Assembly: GCA_003151335.1 (NCBI GenBank)
Contig: PLXE01000054.1
Span: forward strand, 1 to 64,000
Source of the DNA: Acidobacteriaceae bacterium
GTDB taxonomy: Bacteria > Acidobacteriota > Terriglobia > Terriglobales > Acidobacteriaceae
Direction of reading: 5' to 3'
DNA: 64,000 nucleotides
Position numbers and translations under genes: made by a program. The notes below the pieces were generated by a model. It made no database searches, was not told the DNA's origin, and saw only the letters and a program-made list of their open reading frames with translations. Below, piece by piece: positions 27,500 through 37,249 of the stretch; position 1 is the first letter of the stretch; every line of letters starts with the position of its first letter.

Positions 27500-29125
27500 A
27501 TGGCTACCACAACGACTCCCGCCCGGGAAGGAACTCGCATTTCCGCCACCATCAACAACGCCCAGATCCCCGCCATCTTCAAGAACGAACCCTCGGTTGA
27601 TTTCGCCAATCCGGAGAACGCGCGCCGCATGAAGGCGGCCATCGAGAAAGTCCGCAACGAGCTGGGCCGCGAGTACGACCTGGTCATCGGCGGCCGCCAC
27701 CTGAAGACCGCCGAGAAGACGCAGTCGCTCAATCCCGCCAAGCCGTCGGAGATTGTCGGCATTCATCAGGCGGCGGGCGCGAGCGAGGTTGGGCCCGCGA
27801 TGAAGGCTGCGCTAAAGGCGTTCGAGACCTGGAAATTTTCCTCCATCGAGGAACGCACCAACCTGCTGTTCCGGGTGAGCGTACTGCTGCGCGAGCGCAA
27901 GTTCGAGCTGATGGCGTGGATGATCTTTGAGGTCGGCAAGAACTGGGCCGAGGCCGATGGCGACATCGCCGAGCTGATCGACTTCTGCGATTTCTACGCC
28001 CTGGAAGCGCTGCGCCTCTCCAAGGCCGGGCCGCCGGTGCAGTTGCCGGGCGAGCGCGACCACCTGCGCTACATTCCGCTGGGCGTGGGCGTGGTAATTC
28101 CGCCGTGGAATTTTCCTGGCGCCATCATGGGCGGCATGACCCTGGCCTCCGTCGTGTGTGGCAACACGGTCATCCTGAAGCCCTCCAGCGATTCGCCCAC
28201 CATCGCGGCGAAATTCTTCGAGATCCTGGAAGAAGCCGGCCTGCCCGACGGCGTGGTCAACTTCTGCCCCGGCCACGGCAACAGCTTCGGCAATGCCATC
28301 GTCGAGCATCCCCAGACGCGCTACATCGCCTTCACCGGATCGAAGGAAGTTGGGCTGCACATCAACCAGCGGGCCGCGGTGCAGCAACCCGGCCAGATCT
28401 GGATCAAGCGCACCATCCTGGAGATGGGCGGCAAGGACTCCATCGTGGTGGACACCGACGCCGATCTCGATGCCGCGGTCGAAGGCGTGGCCGTCTCGTC
28501 GTTTGGATTCAGCGGGCAGAAGTGCTCGGCGTGCTCGCGCGCCATCGTCGATGAGCGCGTGTACGACAAATTTTTGCAACGCCTGAAGGAGCGCGTGGAG
28601 AAGATCACGGTTGGCGACCCCACGCAGAACCCGGGGATGGGCCCGGTGGTCAACGAGAAATCGATGAAGTCGATTCTGGGCTATATCGAGAAGGGCATCG
28701 CGGAAGGCGGAAGGCTGATTACCGGCGGCGCGCGCGCCACCGAAGCCGGCGATGGCTACTTCATCCAGCCCACCGTGATTGCCGATGTCGGTCCCATGGC
28801 GACCATTTCGCAGCAGGAAATCTTCGGCCCGGTGCTGGCGGTGATCAAATCGCGCGGCTTCGAACACGGCCTCGAAATCGCCAACAACACCGAGTTCGGC
28901 CTGACCGGCGCGGTCTATACCACCTCGGAGGATAAGATCGAGGCGGCCAAAGAGCAGTTCCACGTCGGCAACCTGTACATCAATCGCAAGTGCACGGGAG
29001 CGATGGTGGGCGCGCATCCCTTCGGCGGCTTCAACATGTCGGGCACCGACTCCAAGGCCGGCGGCCCGGACTACCTGTTGCTGTTCACCCAGGCGAAGTC
29101 CATTGGGGAGAAGATCGCAAGATAG
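27500..29125 (+). CDS. pruA: L-glutamate gamma-semialdehyde (1-pyrroline-5-carboxylate) dehydrogenase
   Basis: 'IPPWNFPGAIMGGMTLASVVCGNTVILKPSSDSPTIAAKFFEILEEAGLPDGVVNFCPG', 'FSGQKCSACSRAIV'. Confidence 0.92.
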   Translation: MATTTTPAREGTRISATINNAQIPAIFKNEPSVDFANPENARRMKAAIEKVRNELGREYDLVIGGRHLKTAEKTQSLNPAKPSEIVGIHQAAGASEVGPAMKAALKAFETWKFSSIEERTNLLFRVSVLLRERKFELMAWMIFEVGKNWAEADGDIAELIDFCDFYALEALRLSKAGPPVQLPGERDHLRYIPLGVGVVIPPWNFPGAIMGGMTLASVVCGNTVILKPSSDSPTIAAKFFEILEEAGLPDGVVNFCPGHGNSFGNAIVEHPQTRYIAFTGSKEVGLHINQRAAVQQPGQIWIKRTILEMGGKDSIVVDTDADLDAAVEGVAVSSFGFSGQKCSACSRAIVDERVYDKFLQRLKERVEKITVGDPTQNPGMGPVVNEKSMKSILGYIEKGIAEGGRLITGGARATEAGDGYFIQPTVIADVGPMATISQQEIFGPVLAVIKSRGFEHGLEIANNTEFGLTGAVYTTSEDKIEAAKEQFHVGNLYINRKCTGAMVGAHPFGGFNMSGTDSKAGGPDYLLLFTQAKSIGEKIAR

Positions 29126-29152
29126 GGGATAGTGGTTAGGGGATAGTGGTTA
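29125..29152. repeat. 14-bp tandem duplication GGGGATAGTGGTTA x2
   Basis: Read directly immediately after the pruA stop codon. Confidence 0.8.
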
Positions 29153-29203
29153 GTGGCCGGGGAGAAATCTCCGGCCCGTTTTGTTCTGGCCGGTGCGCCG
29201 ATC

Positions 29204-30145
29204 TCATTCTGTCCGGAAGCCGATGGCGGCCATCATGCGTCCGGTTTTGCCGAACGCGGCGCGGTGCGAGTAGAAGCGCGCCGTGTCGCACGCGGTGCAT
29301 CCATCGACGACGCTAATGTGTTCCGCGGGCACCCCGGCGTCTTCGAGCTGTCGACGGTTGGCCTCGACCAGATCAAGATGCAGTTCGGGACCAAGCTCGC
29401 TGTGACCGGGGGCCCCCGCGGTCAGAAACAACATGGGATAGCGAACGTGAATGGCGTCAGCGTCGAAGACCTCTTCGAAGAGGTCGCCGCTGTAGGAGAA
29501 TTGCGAGTCGAACTCGGCGCGCACTTCGGGGCCAACCTGATAGCAGCAACGCCGGATGGACGGCCCGATAGCGGCGCGCAGATCACGCGGCGCGCTGCCA
29601 AACTGCCGGCGCATTTCGCCCACGCCCTTCTCCACGATGCGGGCGGCAGTGCCGCGCCACCCCGCGTGGAATGCGCCAATCACGCGGCGCTTCACGTCAG
29701 CTATTAACACGGGAACGCAATCGGCGGTCTTGATGGCCAGCAGCAAGCCGGGCGTGTCGGTGATGATGCCGTCCCCCGCCAGCGGCCCGCGAGGCAGCGC
29801 GCTCACGCGATGGACCACCGCCGAGTGCATCTGCTTCATTTGCACCAGCGGCCAGGCGCCACCAGAGTTCTCGCTCGCCGCGCCCAGCGCTTCCAGAAAC
29901 AACGCGCGGTTACGCGCGACATTCTCTTTGCTGTCCGCCGGGGTGAGGCCGAGGTTCAAGCTCCGTCCGCCGTAGCAAGTCGAAACCCCGCCCTGTCGAG
30001 TACTGAATCCATGCACCAGCCACGGCAGGGCCGCGAGGCTTGGCGCGCGCAGAATCTCCAGGGCGTTTCCGGTCGCGACCGCGGGTTGGTCCGGCTGAGA
30101 TTTCCGGCGTGTGGAATGGGGGTTGGAATTCGGGCGCGCGGACAC
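29204..30145 (-). CDS. pgeF: peptidoglycan editing factor (YfiH / polyphenol oxidase family)
   Basis: 'HGFSTRQGGVS', 'VQMKQMHSAVVHRV', 'GDGIITDTPGLLLAIKTADCVPVLI', 'AFHAGWRGTAARI'. Confidence 0.92.
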   Translation of the reverse strand: MSARPNSNPHSTRRKSQPDQPAVATGNALEILRAPSLAALPWLVHGFSTRQGGVSTCYGGRSLNLGLTPADSKENVARNRALFLEALGAASENSGGAWPLVQMKQMHSAVVHRVSALPRGPLAGDGIITDTPGLLLAIKTADCVPVLIADVKRRVIGAFHAGWRGTAARIVEKGVGEMRRQFGSAPRDLRAAIGPSIRRCCYQVGPEVRAEFDSQFSYSGDLFEEVFDADAIHVRYPMLFLTAGAPGHSELGPELHLDLVEANRRQLEDAGVPAEHISVVDGCTACDTARFYSHRAAFGKTGRMMAAIGFRTE

Positions 30146-30216
30146 GGCCCTATTCTAATGGAATAGCGCGGCTGGAACTCTGCCTCTCCCTTTGGCGGAA
30201 TACAATCGGTGCGGCG

Positions 30217-30864
30217 ATGCTGCTCTACTACATCACGGACCGCAAGAGCCTGGCAGGAACGGACGCGCAGCAGCGCAGCCGATTGCTGGCCAGGATTGGC
30301 GAGGCGGCGCACGCCGGGGTTGACTACATTCAGCTTCGCGAAAAAGATCTGGCGGCGCGCGATCTGGAACGGCTGGCGCGCGAGGCGGTGCGAATGGTTC
30401 GAGCGTATTCCGCGACGGCAAAGCTGCTGATCAACGGGCGCGCCGACGTTGCGCTCGCCTCCGGGGCCGACGGCGTGCATCTTCCCACAGGCGAGCTCGC
30501 TGCCTCAGAGGTTCGCGCGCTGTGGATGCGAGCCAGCGAGCGAGCGCCGGTGATTGCGGTCTCGACTCACACCATCGAAGAGGTGCATGCCGCCGCGACC
30601 CATGGAGCAAACTTCGCAGTGCTGGCGCCGATTTTCGAGAAGGCGCACACTGACGTACGGCCGGTCGGCATTGACGCGCTGCGCGCCGCCTGTGCATCAA
30701 CGCTCCCCGCAGAATTTGCGGTATTGGCCCTGGGAGGAGTCACTCTCGCGAACGTCGAAGCGTGCCTCGCTGCGGGCGCGGCCGGAGTCGCGGGGATTCG
30801 CTTGTTTCAGAACGGCGATATCGTCGAGACGGTCCGCCGCCTGCGCGCGCTGAAACACATCTAA
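30217..30864 (+). CDS. thiE: thiamine-phosphate synthase
   Basis: 'YYITDRKSLAG...GVDYIQLREKDLAARDLERLA...KLLINGRADVALASGADGVHLPTGEL...ALGGVTLANVEACLAAGAAGVAGIRLF'; start at 30217. Confidence 0.93.
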   Translation: MLLYYITDRKSLAGTDAQQRSRLLARIGEAAHAGVDYIQLREKDLAARDLERLAREAVRMVRAYSATAKLLINGRADVALASGADGVHLPTGELAASEVRALWMRASERAPVIAVSTHTIEEVHAAATHGANFAVLAPIFEKAHTDVRPVGIDALRAACASTLPAEFAVLALGGVTLANVEACLAAGAAGVAGIRLFQNGDIVETVRRLRALKHI

Positions 30865-30895
30865 TTAGGCTTGCACAATAGAGTGACGAAACCTT

Positions 30896-30987
30896 GGAAT
30901 TGTCATCACGAGCGAAGCCGGGGTCCCCAGCGAGGGCCGCTTTTGCCCTCGACCCCGAAAAACCCGGGCGCCCGTAATGACAATTCC
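30896..30987. repeat. 92-bp palindromic intergenic element with GGAATTGTCAT/ATGACAATTCC ends
   Basis: Perfect 11-bp terminal inverted repeats enclosing GAGCGAAGC-type interior. Confidence 0.75.
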
Positions 30988-31064
30988 GCAATTCTTGCCG
31001 ACTTCCGGTGCCGTTGCAATTCTCACTAAGTGCGATCGCCGAGGTTCAACGTTGTCGAGTCCCG

Positions 31065-31442
31065 TCACGCGAGCGCGATGACGTCGATCTCCACCAGCAC
31101 ATCCTTGGGCAGACGAGCGACCTCGACCGTGGAGCGCGCGGGCGGCGCTCCTGTGAAGTGGCGGCCATAGACGTCGTTCATGGCGGCGAAGTCAGACATG
31201 TTCTTGAGGAAGACGGTGGTCTTCACGACCTGTGGCAGCGAGCTGCCCGCGGCTTTGAGGATGCCTGCCAGATTTTGCAGCACGCGCTCCGTCTGCGCCG
31301 CCACGTCGCCAGAAATGAGCTGTTGGGTCGCGGGATCGAGCGCGATCTGTCCGGAGAGAAATACCAGGCCGTTGGCCTTGATGGCCTGAGAGTACGGCCC
31401 GATGGCCTTGGGCCCGTCGTTGGTGGCGATCACTTCGCGCAT
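31065..31442 (-). CDS. RidA-family reactive intermediate/imine deaminase
   Basis: 'AIGPYSQAIKANGLVFLSGQIALDP...VLQNLAGILKAAGSSLPQVVKTTVFLKNMSDFAAMNDVYGRHF'. Confidence 0.95.
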   Translation of the reverse strand: MREVIATNDGPKAIGPYSQAIKANGLVFLSGQIALDPATQQLISGDVAAQTERVLQNLAGILKAAGSSLPQVVKTTVFLKNMSDFAAMNDVYGRHFTGAPPARSTVEVARLPKDVLVEIDVIALA

Positions 31443-31562
31443 GGCGTCCTCCCGACTTGTCTAGGAATCAGTGCGTCTCGATTTTCGCACAGGCTGGGCG
31501 AGCGCGGCAGCCCAGTTCACGGGAGTTCAGCGGCATCCAACCACCTCATGCCAGTTCCGGCT

Positions 31563-33803
31563 CTACTTTGATGCAGTCGCAGTGACGGTCGGCTTGGTTC
31601 GCGAAGCCTGAGTCAACTTCTGCCGCTTGATGGCTCGCTCAATGAGTGCCTCCTGGCTATTTAACGCACCCTTCTTCTGGAAATCGGGATCGCGCACGTA
31701 CTTGCCATCGGAGTTCATATGCCGGGCCTTGGCCTTGTCCTTGAGGTAGGTGCCGAGAATCTCGTCGCGAAGCACGCGAATCAGGTCCTTGTCCTGAACG
31801 GGGAAATCCGCTTCCACCCTGCGATTCAGATTGCGAGGCATCAGGTCGGCGCTGCCCAGGTACACCTCTTCGCGTCCGCCATTGCGGAAATAGAACACCC
31901 GGCTGTGCTCCAGAAAACGTCCCACAATGCTGGTGACGCGAATGTGGTCGCTAATTCCGGGAATTCCCGGCCGCAAGCAACAAATGCCCCGCACCAGCAA
32001 GTCCACCCGTACCCCGGCCTGCGAAGCCTGGTACAGCAACTCGATCATCTTCCTGTCCACCAGGGCATTCATCTTCATGATCAGGTGGCCGCCGCGGCCG
32101 CTCCGTTGGTGCTCAATTTCCCGCTCGATCATGGCTTGCATACGCTGGCGCAGCGTCATCGGCGCAACCAGCAGCTTGCGATACGCGGTTTTCGCCGAAT
32201 AGCCGGTAAGAAAGTTGAACAGGTCGGTGCAGTCGGCGCCGATGGCCGGATCGCAGGTCAGCATGCCGATGTCGGTGTAAAGCTGCGCGGTGATGCTGTT
32301 GTAATTGCCGGTGGACAGATGGGCGTAGCGCCGGATGGCGTCGCCCTCTTTGCGTATGATCAGCGCGGCCTTGCAGTGCACTTTTAGTCCCAGCAAACCG
32401 TACACCACGTGAACGCCATATTCTTCCAGCTTGCGTGCCCACCCGATATTACTTTCCTCGTCGAAACGCGCCTTCAATTCCAGCAGGACCGCCACCTGCT
32501 TGCCGTTCTCCACGGCTTCCAGCAAGGCGTCGACGACCGGGGCGTTGCGTCCAATGCGGTAGAGCGTGATCTTGATCGCCAGCACGTTGGGATCGCGCGC
32601 TGCTTTCTGTAGAAGACCAAGGATGGGCTGAAACGAATCGAAGGGATGGTGGAACAAGATGTCTCCACGCCGGATGGTGGCGAAGATATCTTCCTCTTCC
32701 GCCTCCTTGGCCAAGGGGGCAGGCAAAGCGGGAGCAAAGGGAGGAAACTTCAAGTCGGGACGGTTTAGAAGGCAAAGATGGCGCACCCGAACCAGCGCCA
32801 GCGGACCGCTCAGCTTGTAAATGTCGTCGCGCTCCAACTCCAGGTTCTCGACCAGGATGTCGAGGACGGTTGCCGGCATTGCCTCATTGATTTCCACGCG
32901 CACCACATCGGCGAAGCGGCGCTGCCACACGCCTTCTTCCACCGACTCCAGCAGGTCGCCTGCCTCCAGGTTTTGAATCTCGCTGTCGGCGTCGCGGGTG
33001 ATGTGAAAAGGATGGGCCTCAAGAATCTCCATGCCGGGGAAAAGGGTCCCCAGGTTGGCGGTGACCAGCTGTTCCAGCCAGACGAAGCACTGTTCCTTCT
33101 GGGCCGTTTTCGCCCGGCCCTTGGCTTTGGGCGCAGCGCTCAGCGGTACCAACTGCGGCAGCGTATCGGGAATCTTGACGCGCGCGAAATGCTGCTCCCC
33201 TTCACCCGCTCGCAAAAGCACCGCCAGGTTCAAACTGAGGTTGGAGATGTGCGGGAAGGGGCGGCCGGGGTCGAAGGCCAAAGGGGTCAGGGTAGGGAAG
33301 ACGGCTTCCTGAAAGTAAGAGTCCGCGACCGCGCGCTGCTCGTTGGTGAGATCGGTGTAGCTGAGGATGCGAATTCCCGAACTCTCAAGAGCGGGCACCA
33401 GCTCCTTGCTCCAGCACTCATGGGCGCCGCGATACAAGCGGATCACCGAGGCGCGGATGGCACGCAATTGCTCGGCTGCGCTCATTCCGTCGGGACCGGA
33501 GTCCACTACGCCTTTTTCGATCTGCCGCTTCAGGCCGGCCACCCGCACCATAAAAAATTCGTCCACATTGGAGCCCACGAACGACAGAAACATCAGGCGT
33601 TCCAGTAGCGGGTTGCTGCCATCCTGCGCCTCTTCCAAAACTCGTCTCTGGAACTCCAGCAGGCTCAGTTCGCGATTGATGAACAATTCGGGATCGTCGA
33701 GTTGCCGGGGAGATGGCGCGAGAACATGCACGAGGGAACGAGGCGTTGCGCGGGCAGTGGTTCGTCTTGCCTTGGATGGCGCGGCCTTCGCGGGTGTGCT
33801 CAT
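31563..33803 (-). CDS. ppk1: polyphosphate kinase 1
   Basis: 'FINRELSLLEFQRRVLEEA', 'FHHPFDSFQPILGLLQKAARDPNVLAIKITLYR', 'YAHLSTGNYNSITAQLYTDIGMLT'. Confidence 0.97.
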   Translation of the reverse strand: MSTPAKAAPSKARRTTARATPRSLVHVLAPSPRQLDDPELFINRELSLLEFQRRVLEEAQDGSNPLLERLMFLSFVGSNVDEFFMVRVAGLKRQIEKGVVDSGPDGMSAAEQLRAIRASVIRLYRGAHECWSKELVPALESSGIRILSYTDLTNEQRAVADSYFQEAVFPTLTPLAFDPGRPFPHISNLSLNLAVLLRAGEGEQHFARVKIPDTLPQLVPLSAAPKAKGRAKTAQKEQCFVWLEQLVTANLGTLFPGMEILEAHPFHITRDADSEIQNLEAGDLLESVEEGVWQRRFADVVRVEINEAMPATVLDILVENLELERDDIYKLSGPLALVRVRHLCLLNRPDLKFPPFAPALPAPLAKEAEEEDIFATIRRGDILFHHPFDSFQPILGLLQKAARDPNVLAIKITLYRIGRNAPVVDALLEAVENGKQVAVLLELKARFDEESNIGWARKLEEYGVHVVYGLLGLKVHCKAALIIRKEGDAIRRYAHLSTGNYNSITAQLYTDIGMLTCDPAIGADCTDLFNFLTGYSAKTAYRKLLVAPMTLRQRMQAMIEREIEHQRSGRGGHLIMKMNALVDRKMIELLYQASQAGVRVDLLVRGICCLRPGIPGISDHIRVTSIVGRFLEHSRVFYFRNGGREEVYLGSADLMPRNLNRRVEADFPVQDKDLIRVLRDEILGTYLKDKAKARHMNSDGKYVRDPDFQKKGALNSQEALIERAIKRQKLTQASRTKPTVTATASK

Positions 33804-33990
33804 AAAGGGTCGGGTTTACAGGTAGACCCTAATTGTAACGGGACGGCCTCCAGTTGAACACAAATTGGCGCGCCAGACGCAGGATTCGCCAGCTATTAAT
33901 CGGATATTCACAGCGGGGGGAGGCCGCCAAGCGCATTGCTCACAGGCTGTCTTCCAGCAACGGTTCCGGGATTGGTATGTCCACTCATAC

Positions 33991-34183
33991 GTAGTGCGGG
34001 CCTGAAGAGGGTGTGTGAGAACGGTGCCGTCCCTGAAGGGACTCCCCAATTTTTCCCACTTTACCCAGGGCTTACGCCCTGGGCTAGTATTATTTCGCCC
34101 CTGCGGGGCTCAGATTTTGCGCAATCACTCTACCGGAACAACTCAAAACGAGTTCTCACACACCCTCTGAAGGCCCGCACTAC
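33991..34183. mobile_element. MITE-like element: 193 bp with 32-bp terminal inverted repeats and internal hairpins
   Basis: Left arm GTAGTGCGGGCCTGAAGAGGGTGTGTGAGAAC (33991-34022), right arm reverse complement (34152-34183) with two mismatches; internal GTCCCTGAAGGGAC, CCCAGGGCTTACGCCCTGGG, GCCCCTGCGGGGC hairpins. Confidence 0.7.
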
Positions 34184-34271
34184 CCGAACTACAGCCGCCC
34201 GGGAACCGTTCTAGAGCACGCCGAGGAGATGAGTGCCAATTGCCAGCGCGGCAAACGAAATGCCGTTCCAC

Positions 34272-36959
34272 CTAAGGCCTTAGCCACTGGCCTACGCTTC
34301 CGCTGGGGCTGGAAGATACACCTACGCCGGCGCCAGACTGCAGCTTGTCGAGAAGCAGGTCCATGTTGGGCTTGGCGGTGATCCCGGGAGTTGCGGCCTC
34401 GAGCTTGACCGGTCCCAGACCGAAGCTGATTCTGGTAAGCACCGGCGCCAGGAAGATGAGCACAAGAGGAACCAGGCAGATCCAACCTAATTTATAGTTG
34501 TCGCCGGTATTGAGCCATCGCAGCCAATGAGTTGCGTCCTTGCTAATGACGGGCAACGCCGCCACGAACAGAATGAGGAATATCAGCAAGCCACCGAAGA
34601 CCCGGCGCCACCGTGGCGCGGCATCGCCGAACCAATAACCCATCAAGTCGCCGGGGTCGGGCGCGGCCTTGGGTATTTCTTCCAGATACTCTTTGGCTTG
34701 CTGCGATCCGGCGTCCGCCGCCCGCTGCCAGGCCTGCTTGGCGGCAGTGCTTTGCTTCAGACGGTAGAGCGCAATGCCCAGATTCAGATCGAGGTCAGGG
34801 TGGGGGACAATCCGTTGTTCCGCTTCCCGTAGGAAATCGGCAGCCTCGCGGTCGCGCTTCTGCGCAATGAAGATGGACGAAACCCCCAAAGCAAGATCGT
34901 TGGATTTCTTCCGGCTAAGGTCTAGCCGCCAGCCCTCCTGGAAGGTGCGAAGAGCGGTCGGGAGCCGGTCGAGCGAGTTGTAGGCCTTGCCCAAGTTGAC
35001 CCAGATGCGGGAATCGGCCCGCGAAATATCGTCGGGCGCCTGGCTGAATGCCTCCCGCAATACGTCGATGGCCTTTTCGTTACGATCGAGACCGTGCAAG
35101 GCAATGCCTTGCCCGAGCAGGGCCTCGAACCGATCGTGGTCTTTGCTCACCACGGCCAGAACCTGTTGGTAAACATCCTGCGCCTGGCGATAGTCCTCCA
35201 GGTTCAGCAGGGTTTTTCCTTTGCTCAAGCGGATGTCAATGCTGTCGGGCTCCAAGCTTTGGGCGCGGTTGATCGCCCGAAGTGCGGCTTCAAACTTCTC
35301 TTTGTCGGCCAGCAACCCTGCCAGTAGCCACCAGCCGGCGCCTGGCCTGGGCGTACCGACCACCGGGGTCTCGACCGTGGCCTGGGTCAGCAAATCCTCA
35401 GCTTCCTCCCGGCGGTCGAGCTTGATAAGAGCGCTGGCCCGGCCCACTGCGGCCGACAGCCGGAGAGTCGCCCCGGCGGGTTGTTGGGCCAGATCGCTGG
35501 CGGTCACGAAGGCTTGCAGCGACTCCTCCGGGCGCTCGACGGCCGCCAACAGAGCGCCCAGAACAATCCAGTAGGAAAGTGCCGATAACAATGGGGTCGT
35601 GGGCAGAGGCGGCGCAATGCGCTCCATCATCTGCAAGGCTTCGGGAGCCTTGCCCTGGCCCTGTAGCGCCAAGGCCTTGGCCAGAAGCATGTCGTCGGTG
35701 TCCGGCAAATCCTTCAGCACCTCCCAGGCTTCGTCGTACCGTTGCAGGGCCACGAGAGAGGTCCCGAGCGCATAGGTGGCGGTGGGATCGGCAGCAGCGA
35801 GGGCAGGATTCAGGCGGCGCGCTTTTTCCAGGGCCTCAACCGCGGCCGGGTAGTTCAATAGACCCGACTGGGCCAGACCAACGCCGGTCCAAGCCATGGC
35901 ATCGTCTCCGCAATTTGCGGCGGAAGCGGCAGCCCGCAGCAACTCCGCACGGCCATTACCCAAATCACCGGCCGAGTTAAAGATGAAACCGCGCAGCGCC
36001 AGAACCATGGGATGATTCGCAATTTCCGGCGGCGGAGGCTCCAGAGCTTCCTGGAATCGGCGCGCGTAGAAATAAGCGTTGGCTTTCTGCACCCAGAAGG
36101 AGACCTCGGTCCGCAATTCGGGACGGGCCTTTTCCGCCTCCTCAAGTGGGGCAGCGGCCTCGTCGTAGCGCCGAAGCAGGATGAGCAAATTCGCCTTGCT
36201 GATCAGCAGGTTGGATTCAAATGCAGGCGGCAACCCCGCCGGGCGGGTCTTCTGAAAATCACCGAGCGCGGCTTCCAAGGCCTCCAAGGACTTTTTGTTT
36301 TGCTGCAAGCGGTTCAACAGGTTGGCTTTTTGGAAGGCAGCAAGAATCCGGATGGTGGTCGTGGCTTTGTCCGGCAGAGCCTCCGCGAGTGAGCGGTCAA
36401 ACGCTTGCAAAGCGTCGTCAGACTCACCCAGTGCGTCCAGCGCGCGTCCCGTCTGCAGCCAGCAGTTGCTGGCCGCCAATCCTGGCTGGACCAGGGTGGC
36501 GGCGGTGGTCAGCGCGTCCAAGGCCAGCTTAGGCTTGCCCACCCCCAGAAGAGCGATTCCCTTTTGCAGGAACAAGATTCCGCGCCCGGCGGGGTCCTGG
36601 GCAAACGGCCCGGGGGTTTGCTCGGCGAGGGTGATGGCATCGAGTGCCTTTTGAGGCTCCAACATGCCGTTCAGGGATATCGCCTGGCGCAGATAGAAAC
36701 CCGGGCCCTTGAGTTCCGCCGGAAAATCGAGCTGCGCTTTTTCGAAGGCGTCCACCGCCTCCTGGTGTTGGCCCAGGTTTTGGAGCGCGCATCCGCGAAG
36801 GAAATACGCCCCCGCCATCTGAGCAGGATCGGGGTGCAAGTCCTCGAAGGAAGCAAGCAGAGCCAGCACCTGCTGGGGGTCAGTTTCGAGCAGATTGGAT
36901 GCACGGTCGAGCAGAGACTTGGGATCGTGCTCTTGCGTCGCAGCGGGTGCCGGTTCCAT
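34272..36959 (-). CDS. large TPR-repeat protein with C-terminal transmembrane segments
   Basis: Repeated TPR-like motifs ('AYFLRGCALQNLGQHQEAVDAFEKAQLDF' etc.); hydrophobic 'VFGGLLIFLILFVAALPVI' and 'LGWICLVPLVLIFLAPVL'. Start at Met 36959. Confidence 0.8.
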   Translation of the reverse strand: MEPAPAATQEHDPKSLLDRASNLLETDPQQVLALLASFEDLHPDPAQMAGAYFLRGCALQNLGQHQEAVDAFEKAQLDFPAELKGPGFYLRQAISLNGMLEPQKALDAITLAEQTPGPFAQDPAGRGILFLQKGIALLGVGKPKLALDALTTAATLVQPGLAASNCWLQTGRALDALGESDDALQAFDRSLAEALPDKATTTIRILAAFQKANLLNRLQQNKKSLEALEAALGDFQKTRPAGLPPAFESNLLISKANLLILLRRYDEAAAPLEEAEKARPELRTEVSFWVQKANAYFYARRFQEALEPPPPEIANHPMVLALRGFIFNSAGDLGNGRAELLRAAASAANCGDDAMAWTGVGLAQSGLLNYPAAVEALEKARRLNPALAAADPTATYALGTSLVALQRYDEAWEVLKDLPDTDDMLLAKALALQGQGKAPEALQMMERIAPPLPTTPLLSALSYWIVLGALLAAVERPEESLQAFVTASDLAQQPAGATLRLSAAVGRASALIKLDRREEAEDLLTQATVETPVVGTPRPGAGWWLLAGLLADKEKFEAALRAINRAQSLEPDSIDIRLSKGKTLLNLEDYRQAQDVYQQVLAVVSKDHDRFEALLGQGIALHGLDRNEKAIDVLREAFSQAPDDISRADSRIWVNLGKAYNSLDRLPTALRTFQEGWRLDLSRKKSNDLALGVSSIFIAQKRDREAADFLREAEQRIVPHPDLDLNLGIALYRLKQSTAAKQAWQRAADAGSQQAKEYLEEIPKAAPDPGDLMGYWFGDAAPRWRRVFGGLLIFLILFVAALPVISKDATHWLRWLNTGDNYKLGWICLVPLVLIFLAPVLTRISFGLGPVKLEAATPGITAKPNMDLLLDKLQSGAGVGVSSSPSGSVGQWLRP

Positions 36960-37048
36960 GGCGCGCCTCCCGGTTCGCCATTGTAACGCGGTTCGGCGAC
37001 GCTGGCAGGAGTATTGCGTCCCCGCGTGGTCCGGTCTCAAAAACCACT

Positions 37049-37249
37049 TCAGGGCGAATGCCAGCGATCACAAACCAAACATTTGCGAAGCCGCCTCCGC
37101 TGCTGCGCCATCAAGCCAGGGCGGGCTCTTTCACGACGCCGCTTACGGCCCTCTCCCCAGTTCGACCGAGGGACTGGGCTGAAAACCGCATCCAGAGCTT
37201 GCCGCAAGTCCGCGATCAAGTCCTCTGCGTCTTCAATACCGACGGAGTA
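37049..37249 (-). pseudogene. 3' remnant of a trans-sulfuration PLP enzyme gene
   Basis: Minus-strand frame reads ...YSVGIEDAEDLIADLRQALDAVFSPVPRSN..., the conserved C-terminus of cystathionine gamma-synthase-family enzymes; homology stops abruptly at ~37249. Confidence 0.65.

Noticed and set aside
27812-29017. 401-aa minus-strand ORF
   Set aside because: Shadow ORF antisense to pruA.
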